NCBI GenBank assembly: GCA_963643175.1
Contig: CAVIJF010000052.1
Span: 1-8,027, forward strand
From: CAMEON01 sp963643175
Lineage (GTDB): Bacteria > Bacillota > Clostridia > Oscillospirales > CAG-272
Reading direction: 5' to 3'
Length of the DNA: 8,027 bases
The notes beneath the pieces were generated by a model. It had not been told where the DNA came from. It ran no database searches and saw only the letters and a list, made by a program, of their open reading frames with translations. Below, piece after piece: positions 1 to 5,709 of this stretch (the stretch's first letter is position 1; the number at the start of each line of letters is the position of its first letter). The translations under genes and the position numbers were made by a program.

Positions 1-5
1 AGCAG

Positions 6-18
6 CCCCCCCCCCCCC
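6..18. repeat. 13-base poly-C homopolymer
   Basis: Thirteen consecutive C residues are followed directly by four G residues. It lies about 70 bases beyond the stop of the SEDS gene, so it is not within any coding sequence seen here. A tract of this length is prone to polymerase slippage and to assembly or read-length error, so the exact count should not be trusted. It could belong to another GC-rich intergenic repeat cut by the window edge. Confidence 0.9.
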
Positions 19-33
19 GGGGAGGCGTGAGGG

Positions 34-82
34 GCTAATCAAATGGTTAGCTTGCTACTTGATTCCGGGCAGGAGTGCCGGA
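34..82 (-). other. Imperfect hairpins downstream of the SEDS gene
   Basis: Two short inverted repeats follow the SEDS stop codon. One (64-82) pairs TCCGGGCA with TGCCGGA around a GGAG loop with one bulged G. The other (34-51) pairs GCTAATC with GGTTAGC, including one G-U pair, around a four-base loop. Neither is followed by a U-tract on the minus strand. They may mark or stabilise the mRNA 3' end, but a classical intrinsic terminator is not visible. Confidence 0.3.
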
Positions 83-90
83 GAATCCTT

Positions 91-1254
91 TCATTCCCCC
101 ACCCGCCGCGTCGGCTTGTGCGCCGCGACGGAATGCACCATGCCGAGCAGAATGAACGACGCCAGCACCGAGGAGCCGCCGCAGGACACAAAGGGAAGGG
201 TCAATCCCACGACCGGCAGCAGAGCCAGACACATACCGAGATTCTCCGCCGATTGGGCAATCAGAACAGCGGCCACCCCCATGCAGATGTAAAACCCCGC
301 GTCGTGGCTCGCCTGTCGCCCGATCCAGAGAATGCGCCAGACCATGACAACCAGCGCCGCAATGATCGCAAGCCCGCCGAGAAAGCCGAATTTTTCGCAT
401 ACCGTGGCGAAAATGAAGTCGGTATGCGAGGCGGCAAGATCCTCATAGTTTCCGCCGGTGCGCAGTCCGACACCGAACAGCCCACCGTTTTCGATGCACT
501 GACGGCTCATGAGCGCCTGCCAGCCCTTGTCCAACGGGTCAAGCTCCGGATTGAAACCGACCAAAATGCGCTCCTGCTGGTAGGTTTGCAGCCTGTTCCA
601 GAGAAACGGAAACGCGATAATCCCCGCCAGCGCACCGCCCCCGAACCACCAGAGCGGCAGTCCGGCGCAGAACAGGAGCAGAAGAATCATGGCTATGTAC
701 ACCAGAGCCACGCCGAGGTCGCCGGAGAGCAGAATCAGTCCCACGATGAGCAGGGCGTGGACAGCCAGCAGCGGCAGGACGCGCGGCGAGCGGATGCGGC
801 GCTGCACTGTCGCCAAGTGCCGGGAAAAGGTGCAGATAAACGTGATTTTGACAAACTCGGAGGGCTGGATGGCAATCCCCACGACCGGGATTGTCAGCCA
901 GCTTTTGTTGGAGGTTTCAATGCCCTCGCCGGTGCTGCCGGCAACCAGGGTCAGCGCTAAAATGCCCGCAGAGAAAAGGAGAAACGGCAGCCACAGGCGC
1001 TCTAAAATGATATGGTAATCCAGATTTGCCACGGCAAAGGTCGCGATGATGCCCAGCACCGCCATGGCAATCTGCATTTTCAGCTTGCGCTGTCCGAAAT
1101 TGTCCACCGCCCCCCATATCGTGAGCAGTCCGATTCCCAACAGCACGAGCGTGCAGGCAAACAAAACGGGGTCCACACGCCGGAAAAAGTCGTGCAGGGC
1201 TGAGCGAACCGTATCGGCGGTTCTGCGGCGGCTGCGGGCTGTGTATCCGGTCAT
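91..1254 (-). CDS. SEDS-family peptidoglycan glycosyltransferase (FtsW/RodA/SpoVE)
   Basis: An integral membrane protein of 387 aa, the usual size for the SEDS family. These enzymes polymerise lipid II into glycan strands together with a class B penicillin-binding protein. About ten hydrophobic segments are visible from roughly residue 29 to 375. Family signatures are SWLTIPVVGIAIQPSEFVK (118-136), HTDFIFA (277-283) in the large extracellular loop, and GLTLPFVSCGGSS (350-362). Asp279 in HTDF should be the essential SEDS aspartate; I assign it by motif, not by alignment. Two departures from common family sequence are Ala-Ser where Pro-Glu usually precedes HTDF, and Cys358 where Tyr is usual. 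The start at 1254 is chosen because AAGGAGGT ends four bases upstream; the frame stays open for 34 more codons, but those run through an intergenic palindrome. No partner PBP lies in the window, and RodA, FtsW and SpoVE cannot be told apart with confidence. It reads in the same direction as proS, 219 bases downstream. Confidence 0.93.
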   Translation of the reverse strand: MTGYTARSRRRTADTVRSALHDFFRRVDPVLFACTLVLLGIGLLTIWGAVDNFGQRKLKMQIAMAVLGIIATFAVANLDYHIILERLWLPFLLFSAGILALTLVAGSTGEGIETSNKSWLTIPVVGIAIQPSEFVKITFICTFSRHLATVQRRIRSPRVLPLLAVHALLIVGLILLSGDLGVALVYIAMILLLLFCAGLPLWWFGGGALAGIIAFPFLWNRLQTYQQERILVGFNPELDPLDKGWQALMSRQCIENGGLFGVGLRTGGNYEDLAASHTDFIFATVCEKFGFLGGLAIIAALVVMVWRILWIGRQASHDAGFYICMGVAAVLIAQSAENLGMCLALLPVVGLTLPFVSCGGSSVLASFILLGMVHSVAAHKPTRRVGE

Positions 1255-1258
1255 GGGG

Positions 1259-1266
1259 ACCTCCTT
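1259..1266 (-). promoter_or_regulatory. Ribosome binding site of the SEDS gene
   Basis: The minus strand reads AAGGAGGT, a near-perfect Shine-Dalgarno sequence, four bases before the ATG at 1254. This fixes the start and rejects the longer in-frame reading that begins near 1356. Confidence 0.9.
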
Positions 1267-1286
1267 GTTTTTTGAGGGGGGAAAAT

Positions 1287-1316
1287 GTCGGGGGACTCCC
1301 GCCGGAGTCCCCCGAC
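1287..1316 (-). repeat. Perfect 13-bp GC palindrome upstream of the SEDS gene
   Basis: GTCGGGGGACTCC (1287-1299) pairs perfectly with GGAGTCCCCCGAC (1304-1316) around the loop CGCC. On the minus strand it is followed by ATTTTCC, a short U-run, and its 3' edge is 20 bases from the SEDS Shine-Dalgarno sequence. It could be a terminator for proS, an attenuator or 5'-UTR hairpin of the SEDS mRNA, or simply a dispersed intergenic repeat. The sequence shows the pairing but not which role applies. Confidence 0.6.
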
Positions 1317-1359
1317 CCCCGGAACGTATCCCGATGGGTATGTAAAATGTAGACAAATG

Positions 1360-1460
1360 AATCCGCGTTTCCTTAAGCCGCAGGCTGTAGTGGCGCTACA
1401 GCCAAGGATTTTTGTGAAGTATGACGGAAAAGACGCAAGCAAGTGTGCCATGCGCGGATT
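1360..1460. repeat. Nested inverted-repeat block between proS and the SEDS gene
   Basis: An 8-bp inverted repeat (AATCCGCG at 1360-1367, CGCGGATT at 1453-1460) encloses a perfect hairpin, GGCTGTAG (1383-1390) with CTACAGCC (1396-1403). On the plus strand that hairpin is followed by AAGGATTTTTG. No ORF fits this block and no clear promoter was found in 1255-1473. The nested symmetry resembles a small dispersed intergenic repeat, but I see no second copy in this window. Confidence 0.4.
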
Positions 1461-1473
1461 GTGCGGTGAAGCC

Positions 1474-2913
1474 TTAATACTGTCTGCCCCACACGACCAT
1501 GTGCCGGGCGGGTTTGCCGCAGCAGACGCACACGTCGGAGACGGTATCCTCGTGGAATGGGATGCACCGCGACTTGACGCCGCCGGTCACATCCTTCAGC
1601 TTGTCCTCGCAGGCGGTTTCACCGCACCACATTGCCTTGATGTAGCCGGGATGGTTGGTGGCGATGTCCAGGAATTCCTCGTAGGAATGCGCCGTAAAGG
1701 TCTTTTCGTCCAGGTTCTTCTGCGCGCGGGCAAGCAGCTCGTCGTGCACCTGCTGCAGCATGGTGTTTACCTCGTCCGTGATGTTATCCAGCGACACGAA
1801 CTTCTTTTCGCGGGTCACGCGGCTGACCAGCACGCAGGAATTGGCGGCAATGTCGCGGGGACCGATTTCCAGCCGTACCGGCACGCCCTTCATCTCGTAC
1901 TGGCTGAACTTCCAGCCAGCGGAGTTCTCGGAATCGTCCAGCTTGACGCGGATTCCGGCGGATGCCAGCCGGTCGCGCAGTGCGCCGGCAGCCTCCAGAA
2001 CGCCCTCCTTGTGCTGGGCGGCGGGAATGATGGCCACCTGAATGGGTGCCACACGCGGCGGCAGAATCAGTCCGCTGTCGTCACCGTGCGTCATGATGAT
2101 GGCGCCGATGGAGCGGGTGGACAGCCCCCACGAGGTCTGATGCGGATAGTAAATCTGATTATCGCGCCCGGTGAAGGTGATGTCGAATGCCTTGGCAAAG
2201 CCGGTGCCGAAGTAGTGGGAGGTACCGCCCTGCAGAGCCACGCCGTTGTGCATCATCGGCTCGATGGTATAGGTCTCCTCGGCGCCCGCGAACTTTTCCT
2301 TCTCGGTCTTGCGTCCCGTGATGGCGGGGATGGCAAGCGTTTCCCGGTAGAAGTCGGCGTAGACGCCCAGCATCCGCAGTGTTTCCTCACGCGCTTCCTG
2401 CTCGGTCTCGTGCATGGTGTGTCCCTCCTGCCACAGGAACTCGGATGTCCGCAGGAAGGGGCGGGTGGTCTTTTCCCAGCGTACCACGTTGCACCACTGG
2501 TTGTACAGCTTGGGCAGGTCGCGGTAGGAGTGGATGATGTTTTTGTAGTGCTCGCAGAACAGCGTCTCGGAGGTGGGGCGGACAATCAGGCGCTCGGAGA
2601 GCTGATTCTGCCCGCCGATTGTGACGATGGCGCACTCCGGCGCGAAGCCCTCCACATGATCCTTTTCCTTCTGGAGCAGGCCTTCCGGAATGAACATGGG
2701 CATATATACGTTCTCATGCCCCAGCGCCTTGAACCGGGCGTCAAGATCCTTCTGGATATTTTCCCAGATGGCGTATCCGTATGGGCGGATAACCATGCAG
2801 CCGCGCACACCGGAGTAGTCCACTAACTCAGCTTTCTTGACCACATCGGTATACCACTGGGCGAAGTCGGTATCCATGGAAGTGATCTGCTCTACCATTT
2901 TTTCTTTTGCCAT
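1474..2913 (-). CDS. proS: Prolyl-tRNA synthetase, archaeal/eukaryotic-type (short form)
   Basis: Cytoplasmic class II aminoacyl-tRNA synthetase that activates proline with ATP and charges tRNA-Pro. The 479-aa length fits the short archaeal/eukaryotic-type enzyme without the editing insertion of the long bacterial form. Visible landmarks are a motif 1 region with RPYGYAIWENI (43-53), RPTSET (112-117), motif 2 from RWEKTTRPFLRTSEF (145-159) through the conserved QEGHT (162-166), and motif 3 around GLSTRSIGAIIMTHGDDSG (263-281). The anticodon-binding domain begins near residue 290. The C-terminal zinc domain keeps Cys430, Cys435, Cys462 and Cys465, spaced as in Thermus ProRS, and the protein ends in the conserved terminal Tyr479. 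The first ATG is used; its Shine-Dalgarno sequence is poor, with AAAGG 15 bases upstream. A consensus promoter lies about 60 bases before the start, which is too close for a T-box leader. Confidence 0.97.
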   Translation of the reverse strand: MAKEKMVEQITSMDTDFAQWYTDVVKKAELVDYSGVRGCMVIRPYGYAIWENIQKDLDARFKALGHENVYMPMFIPEGLLQKEKDHVEGFAPECAIVTIGGQNQLSERLIVRPTSETLFCEHYKNIIHSYRDLPKLYNQWCNVVRWEKTTRPFLRTSEFLWQEGHTMHETEQEAREETLRMLGVYADFYRETLAIPAITGRKTEKEKFAGAEETYTIEPMMHNGVALQGGTSHYFGTGFAKAFDITFTGRDNQIYYPHQTSWGLSTRSIGAIIMTHGDDSGLILPPRVAPIQVAIIPAAQHKEGVLEAAGALRDRLASAGIRVKLDDSENSAGWKFSQYEMKGVPVRLEIGPRDIAANSCVLVSRVTREKKFVSLDNITDEVNTMLQQVHDELLARAQKNLDEKTFTAHSYEEFLDIATNHPGYIKAMWCGETACEDKLKDVTGGVKSRCIPFHEDTVSDVCVCCGKPARHMVVWGRQY

Positions 2914-2941
2914 ACGATTTTTCTACAACCTTTCGATGCCT

Positions 2942-2957
2942 GCGCGGTGCGCCGCGC
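2942..2957 (-). other. GC hairpin in the proS 5' leader
   Basis: GCGCGG (2942-2947) pairs with CCGCGC (2952-2957) around the loop TGCG. It falls in the middle of the predicted ~60-base proS leader and is not followed by a U-tract. It may stabilise the 5' end or modulate translation of a gene whose Shine-Dalgarno sequence is weak. A regulatory role is only inference. Confidence 0.4.
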
Positions 2958-2980
2958 GATTTTTCCGTTAATTACACCAT

Positions 2981-3009
2981 ATTATATACCAAATTCTGCG
3001 GGTTGTCAA
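2981..3009 (-). promoter_or_regulatory. Consensus sigma-A promoter of proS
   Basis: On the minus strand a perfect -35 TTGACA (3004-3009) and a perfect -10 TATAAT (2981-2986) are separated by exactly 17 bases. Transcription should start near 2974, giving a leader of about 60 bases before the ATG at 2913. It is back to back with the nucleotidyltransferase promoter, about 100 bases away. Confidence 0.92.
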
Positions 3010-3110
3010 GGCGTGGTATGAGATTTTCCGCAGTGAGCGTGCATACTTCCTGCGGCGGCGCGGGGGACAGCCCCCCACACCGGACACGTAATAATCACGC
3101 AATAATTCAG

Positions 3111-3139
3111 TTGACAAATACCCTCCGGTATGCTATAAT
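3111..3139 (+). promoter_or_regulatory. Consensus sigma-A promoter of the nucleotidyltransferase gene
   Basis: A perfect -35 TTGACA (3111-3116) and a perfect -10 TATAAT (3134-3139) are separated by 17 bases, so transcription should begin near 3146. An inverted repeat CCGGT (3125-3129) / ACCGG (3144-3148) spans the -10 element, and the right half is the palindrome AACCGGTT (3143-3150) at the start site. This could be an operator, but no regulator gene is nearby and the repeat may be chance. Confidence 0.92.
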
Positions 3140-3164
3140 GGGAACCGGTTTTCCGATTTCTGAT

Positions 3165-3213
3165 AAAGGAGATGCCCCGCCCTCGCGGGCGGTCGCCCGG
3201 GTTTCAGCCATGA
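3165..3213 (+). promoter_or_regulatory. Unusual translation leader: remote Shine-Dalgarno, hairpin, short upstream ORF
   Basis: The only good Shine-Dalgarno sequence, AAAGGAG (3165-3171), ends 38 bases before the nucleotidyltransferase ATG at 3210. Between them is a perfect hairpin, CCGCCC (3177-3182) with GGGCGG (3187-3192). A 13-codon ORF (3172-3213, MPRPRGRSPGFQP) starts with the ATG that abuts the Shine-Dalgarno sequence, and its TGA overlaps the main ATG as ATGA. Translation may be coupled through this leader ORF, or the hairpin may shorten the effective spacing. The zero-base spacing before the leader ATG is a weakness of the first model. No alternative in-frame start codon exists between the transcription start and 3210. 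Confidence 0.5.
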
Positions 3214-4442
3214 ATGATTTTCAGAAAGGCGTCCTGACACTCGTCCGGTATGCCCTGTCCCCCGAGGAGTCCTTTCCCTCCCTGCCCGACAGCTTTTCGT
3301 ATACAGAGGCACTGATGTTCGCCGATACCCAGCAGATCATCCCCCTGCTCTACTACGGCGCCTGCAAAACGGAGAGTTTCCTCTTCTCCTCCGTTTTTCC
3401 TATGTTCACCTCCCGCGCGGGAGGCATTATCGCTCACAGCACGCGCCAGCTTGAGAATTTCGACAGTCTGACCGCCCGCTTTGAGGCGGAGGGCATCGAC
3501 TATATGCCGGTCAAGGGAGCCATCCTCAAGCGCCTGTACCCCCAGCCGGAAATGCGCGTGATGGGGGATTGCGACATCCTCATCCGGCAGAAGCAGTCGG
3601 CAGCGGCACGCGCACTCATGAAACAGCTCGGCTATCGGTTGGAGGAAACAACCAATCACGTCTTTGAGTACAGGAACGCCGAGGGTATGATTATAGAACT
3701 GCACGTCAAGCTGCTGCCGGATGGCGAAATCGATCTGGAGCCATACTACGGCGACGGCTGGTGGACAGCGCGTCCGGGCGGGGTGCACCCCTGCCGGTAC
3801 GAAATGCGCCCGGAGGATCACTACGTTTTCCTGTTCGCTCACTTCGTCAAGCACTTCCGTGGCGTGGGCGCGGGCATCAAGTTCGTCATTGACTTCCGCG
3901 TGTTTGAGCAGGCGCACCCCGACATGGACAGGGACTACATCCGGGGCGAGCTGGAAAAGCTGGGACTGGATGAATTTTACGACAACATCCGCCGCACCGT
4001 TGCGGTGTGGTTCGACGGCGCGGAGCCGGACGAAATGACCGACTACCTGACCGACCGGCTGTTCAACAATGCCGTGTTCGGCGACCGCCAGCGGGCGTTG
4101 GTGTCGGAAGCCTACCGCCGCACCAAGGCGGAGGAGGCGGAGGGCAAGCGTGCCTCGGATTCCACGCGCCGCCGCCGGAAGTGGTTTGAGCTGTTCTTCC
4201 TGCCCTACTCCGCCATGAAGGAAAAGTACCCCGTGCTGGTTCACTGGGCGATTCTTCTGCCGCTGTTCTGGATTGTGCGCGGCTTTGACATCCTGTTCTT
4301 CCACCGGAACAGGATCGACGAGGTGGATGACAGCATGGAGCAGATAAGTCAGGAAAGCGTGGACGCCTTCCGGACGGAAATCAATTACGTCGGACTGGAT
4401 AAGAACATGAAACCGATCCAGCCGCAGAAGCGCAGAAAATAG
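3210..4442 (+). CDS. Uncharacterised nucleotidyltransferase family protein (NTP_transf_5-like)
   Basis: A 410-aa protein recognised by motif as an NTP_transf_5-type nucleotidyltransferase, a family of mostly unknown substrate. The signature is PVKGAILKRLYPQPEMRVMG (100-119) followed by DCDILI (120-125). Asp120 and Asp122 form the metal-binding DxD pair, and Glu163 in IIELHVKL (161-168) is the likely third carboxylate, so catalysis looks intact. Further family features are the LFAHFVKHF helix (208-216) and GIKFVIDFRVF (222-232). The C-terminal part has a basic stretch (320-324) and a strongly hydrophobic segment (341-363) that could associate with membrane or pack against a partner. It is transcribed alone from its own consensus promoter, divergent from proS, and ends in a strong terminator. 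It probably transfers a nucleotidyl group to a small molecule, sugar or protein, but neighbours give no clue to the target. Earlier in-frame ATGs lie upstream of or within the promoter and cannot be used from it. Confidence 0.85.
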   Translation: MNDFQKGVLTLVRYALSPEESFPSLPDSFSYTEALMFADTQQIIPLLYYGACKTESFLFSSVFPMFTSRAGGIIAHSTRQLENFDSLTARFEAEGIDYMPVKGAILKRLYPQPEMRVMGDCDILIRQKQSAAARALMKQLGYRLEETTNHVFEYRNAEGMIIELHVKLLPDGEIDLEPYYGDGWWTARPGGVHPCRYEMRPEDHYVFLFAHFVKHFRGVGAGIKFVIDFRVFEQAHPDMDRDYIRGELEKLGLDEFYDNIRRTVAVWFDGAEPDEMTDYLTDRLFNNAVFGDRQRALVSEAYRRTKAEEAEGKRASDSTRRRRKWFELFFLPYSAMKEKYPVLVHWAILLPLFWIVRGFDILFFHRNRIDEVDDSMEQISQESVDAFRTEINYVGLDKNMKPIQPQKRRK

Positions 4443-4455
4443 CCGCTCAGGCGGC
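4442..4455 (-). terminator. Possible weak terminator of the ligase-hemW operon
   Basis: GCCGC (4442-4446) pairs with GCGGC (4451-4455) around the loop TCAG. On the minus strand it is followed by TATTTTC. A transcript leaving hemW would also cross the 20-bp stem next to it. The stem is short and the U-run interrupted, so support is modest. Confidence 0.35.
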
Positions 4456-4505
4456 AGCGTGACAGCCCCACTGCGTAATACGCAGTGGGGCTGTCACGCT
4501 TTTTT
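4456..4505 (+). terminator. Strong intrinsic terminator of the nucleotidyltransferase gene
   Basis: A perfect 20-bp stem (4456-4475 with 4481-4500) closes on the five-base loop TAATA and runs directly into TTTTT (4501-4505). It begins 14 bases after the stop codon. The minus strand has no U-tract after this stem, so it is mainly a plus-strand terminator, though a stem this long in a convergent intergenic region may also slow transcripts from hemW. Confidence 0.93.
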
Positions 4506-4521
4506 GCGGAATCCTACCTTC

Positions 4522-5709
4522 TTATATCAGCTCCGCCAGGATTGCGTTGGAGACAAGCCAGCCGTCCTCTGTCAGAGCGAAGCGCCCGTCCCACCGGCGG
4601 GCAAGCCCGGCGCGAAGCAGCGGCTCGCAGACCGTGCCGCGCGTAGCCCAGAAATCAACACCGAAGCGGGCACGGAAATCGGCCTCCGAAATGCCCTCCG
4701 CCAAGCGCAGTCCCAGCATGATGTATTCCTCCATCTGCCCGCGGCGGTCGGGCGTGTAACGGTCAACCGTGATGTCCTCCCCACGCAGGAAGGCGGCAAG
4801 GTCACGCGACTGCCCGTAGCGCTCGCCGTGCAGGTAGGAGTACGCCCCCACGCCCAGCCCGATGTACGGTCTGTCCTGCCACGTGTGCAGATTATGCCGG
4901 GAGCGCCTGCCGGGGCGGGCAAAGTTGGATATTTCATAATGCTCGTACCCGGCGGCGGTCAGCAGGCGCTCCGACAGCTCATAGAATGCCGACGCCTGCT
5001 CCGCCGCCTCGTCCTCATCGGCGGGCAGTCCCAGTCCGGCGCGCCCGCGCCGCCCGAACGGCGTCCCCGGCTCCAGACTAAGGCAGTACGCCGACAGATG
5101 CTCCGGCTCCAGCGCCAGCGCCGCCTCCAGCGTCCGCCGCAGGCTGTCCGGCGTCTGCCCCGGTATGCCGGTCATGAAATCCAGACTGATGTTCCCGATA
5201 CCGCCCGCCCGCGCGGTTTCCACTGCCCGCACCGCATCCGGAAAGCTGTGCAGGCGTCCCAGTGCCCGCAGCTCGTCCGCGTTTGCCGACTGCACGCCCA
5301 GACTCAGCCGGTTGACGCCGCCCGCCCGGAACGCCGCCAGTCCCTCCGCCGTCAGTGCCGCCGGATTACCTTCCACCGTCACCTCCGCGTCCGGCAGGAC
5401 AAAAAAGGCGGCGTGAACCGCCTCTGTAAGACGCGCCGCCTGGGACGGGGTCAGCAGGGTCGGCGTCCCGCCGCCGATGTACACCGTATCCAGCGCCTGC
5501 ACCTCGCCCGCTCTCTCCGCCTCCGCCGCTCCGGACTGCCGGATGCGGCGGATCAGCTCGTCCACATACGCCTCCACGGTCGCCGCCGCCGGGCGCGGGA
5601 AGGAGCAGAAATCGCAGAAGGGGCACTTGCTCCGGCAAAAGGGAATGTGCAGGTACAGCCCGACCGGCTCGCCGCCGGCGGGCTGTGCGTTTGTGTCCCT
5701 GTCCGTCAT
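4522..5709 (-). CDS. hemW: Radical SAM heme chaperone / coproporphyrinogen oxidase-like protein HemW
   Basis: A 395-aa HemW-family radical SAM protein. Family members bind a [4Fe-4S] cluster and SAM; characterised HemW proteins bind heme and act as chaperones rather than as true coproporphyrinogen III dehydrogenases (HemN). The cluster motif is YLHIPFCRSKCPFCDFCSF (19-37) with Cys25, Cys29 and Cys32 in the CX3CX2C pattern; the next Cys, at 35, is two residues on (CDFC), unlike the CXC of HemN. Other landmarks are the GGGTP SAM-binding motif (79-83), GVNRLSLGVQS (131-141), YEISNFA (258-264), His272-Asn273, GLGVGAYSY (284-292) and the C-terminal LTEDGWLVSNAI (379-390) of the HemN C-terminal domain. 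The start overlaps the upstream ligase stop as ATGA and has no strong Shine-Dalgarno sequence, so translation is probably coupled. No heme biosynthesis gene is in the window. Confidence 0.94.
   Translation of the reverse strand: MTDRDTNAQPAGGEPVGLYLHIPFCRSKCPFCDFCSFPRPAAATVEAYVDELIRRIRQSGAAEAERAGEVQALDTVYIGGGTPTLLTPSQAARLTEAVHAAFFVLPDAEVTVEGNPAALTAEGLAAFRAGGVNRLSLGVQSANADELRALGRLHSFPDAVRAVETARAGGIGNISLDFMTGIPGQTPDSLRRTLEAALALEPEHLSAYCLSLEPGTPFGRRGRAGLGLPADEDEAAEQASAFYELSERLLTAAGYEHYEISNFARPGRRSRHNLHTWQDRPYIGLGVGAYSYLHGERYGQSRDLAAFLRGEDITVDRYTPDRRGQMEEYIMLGLRLAEGISEADFRARFGVDFWATRGTVCEPLLRAGLARRWDGRFALTEDGWLVSNAILAELI

Noticed and set aside
43..960. Long plus-strand frame opposite the SEDS gene
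   Set aside because: It is the antisense shadow of a clear membrane protein gene; its product is highly hydrophilic with no family motif. High GC keeps such frames open.
1255..1356. 34-residue N-terminal extension of the SEDS protein
   Set aside because: It reads through a perfect 13-bp palindrome, lacks a good ribosome site, and a textbook AAGGAGGT precedes the ATG at 1254.
1285..2826. Long plus-strand frame opposite proS
   Set aside because: Antisense shadow of an unmistakable prolyl-tRNA synthetase; no ribosome site and no recognisable motif.
3028..3055. CCGCAG/CTGCGG inverted repeat between the divergent promoters
   Set aside because: Only 6 bp with a 16-base spacer in GC-rich DNA; too weak to call an operator without conservation data.
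2914..3110. T-box riboswitch upstream of proS
   Set aside because: The consensus promoter leaves only about 60 bases of leader, and no T-box sequence with a terminator/antiterminator pair was seen.
2907..3209. Upstream in-frame extension of the nucleotidyltransferase
   Set aside because: The extension contains the promoter itself, and its candidate ATGs lie at or before the -10 element, so a transcript from that promoter cannot include them.
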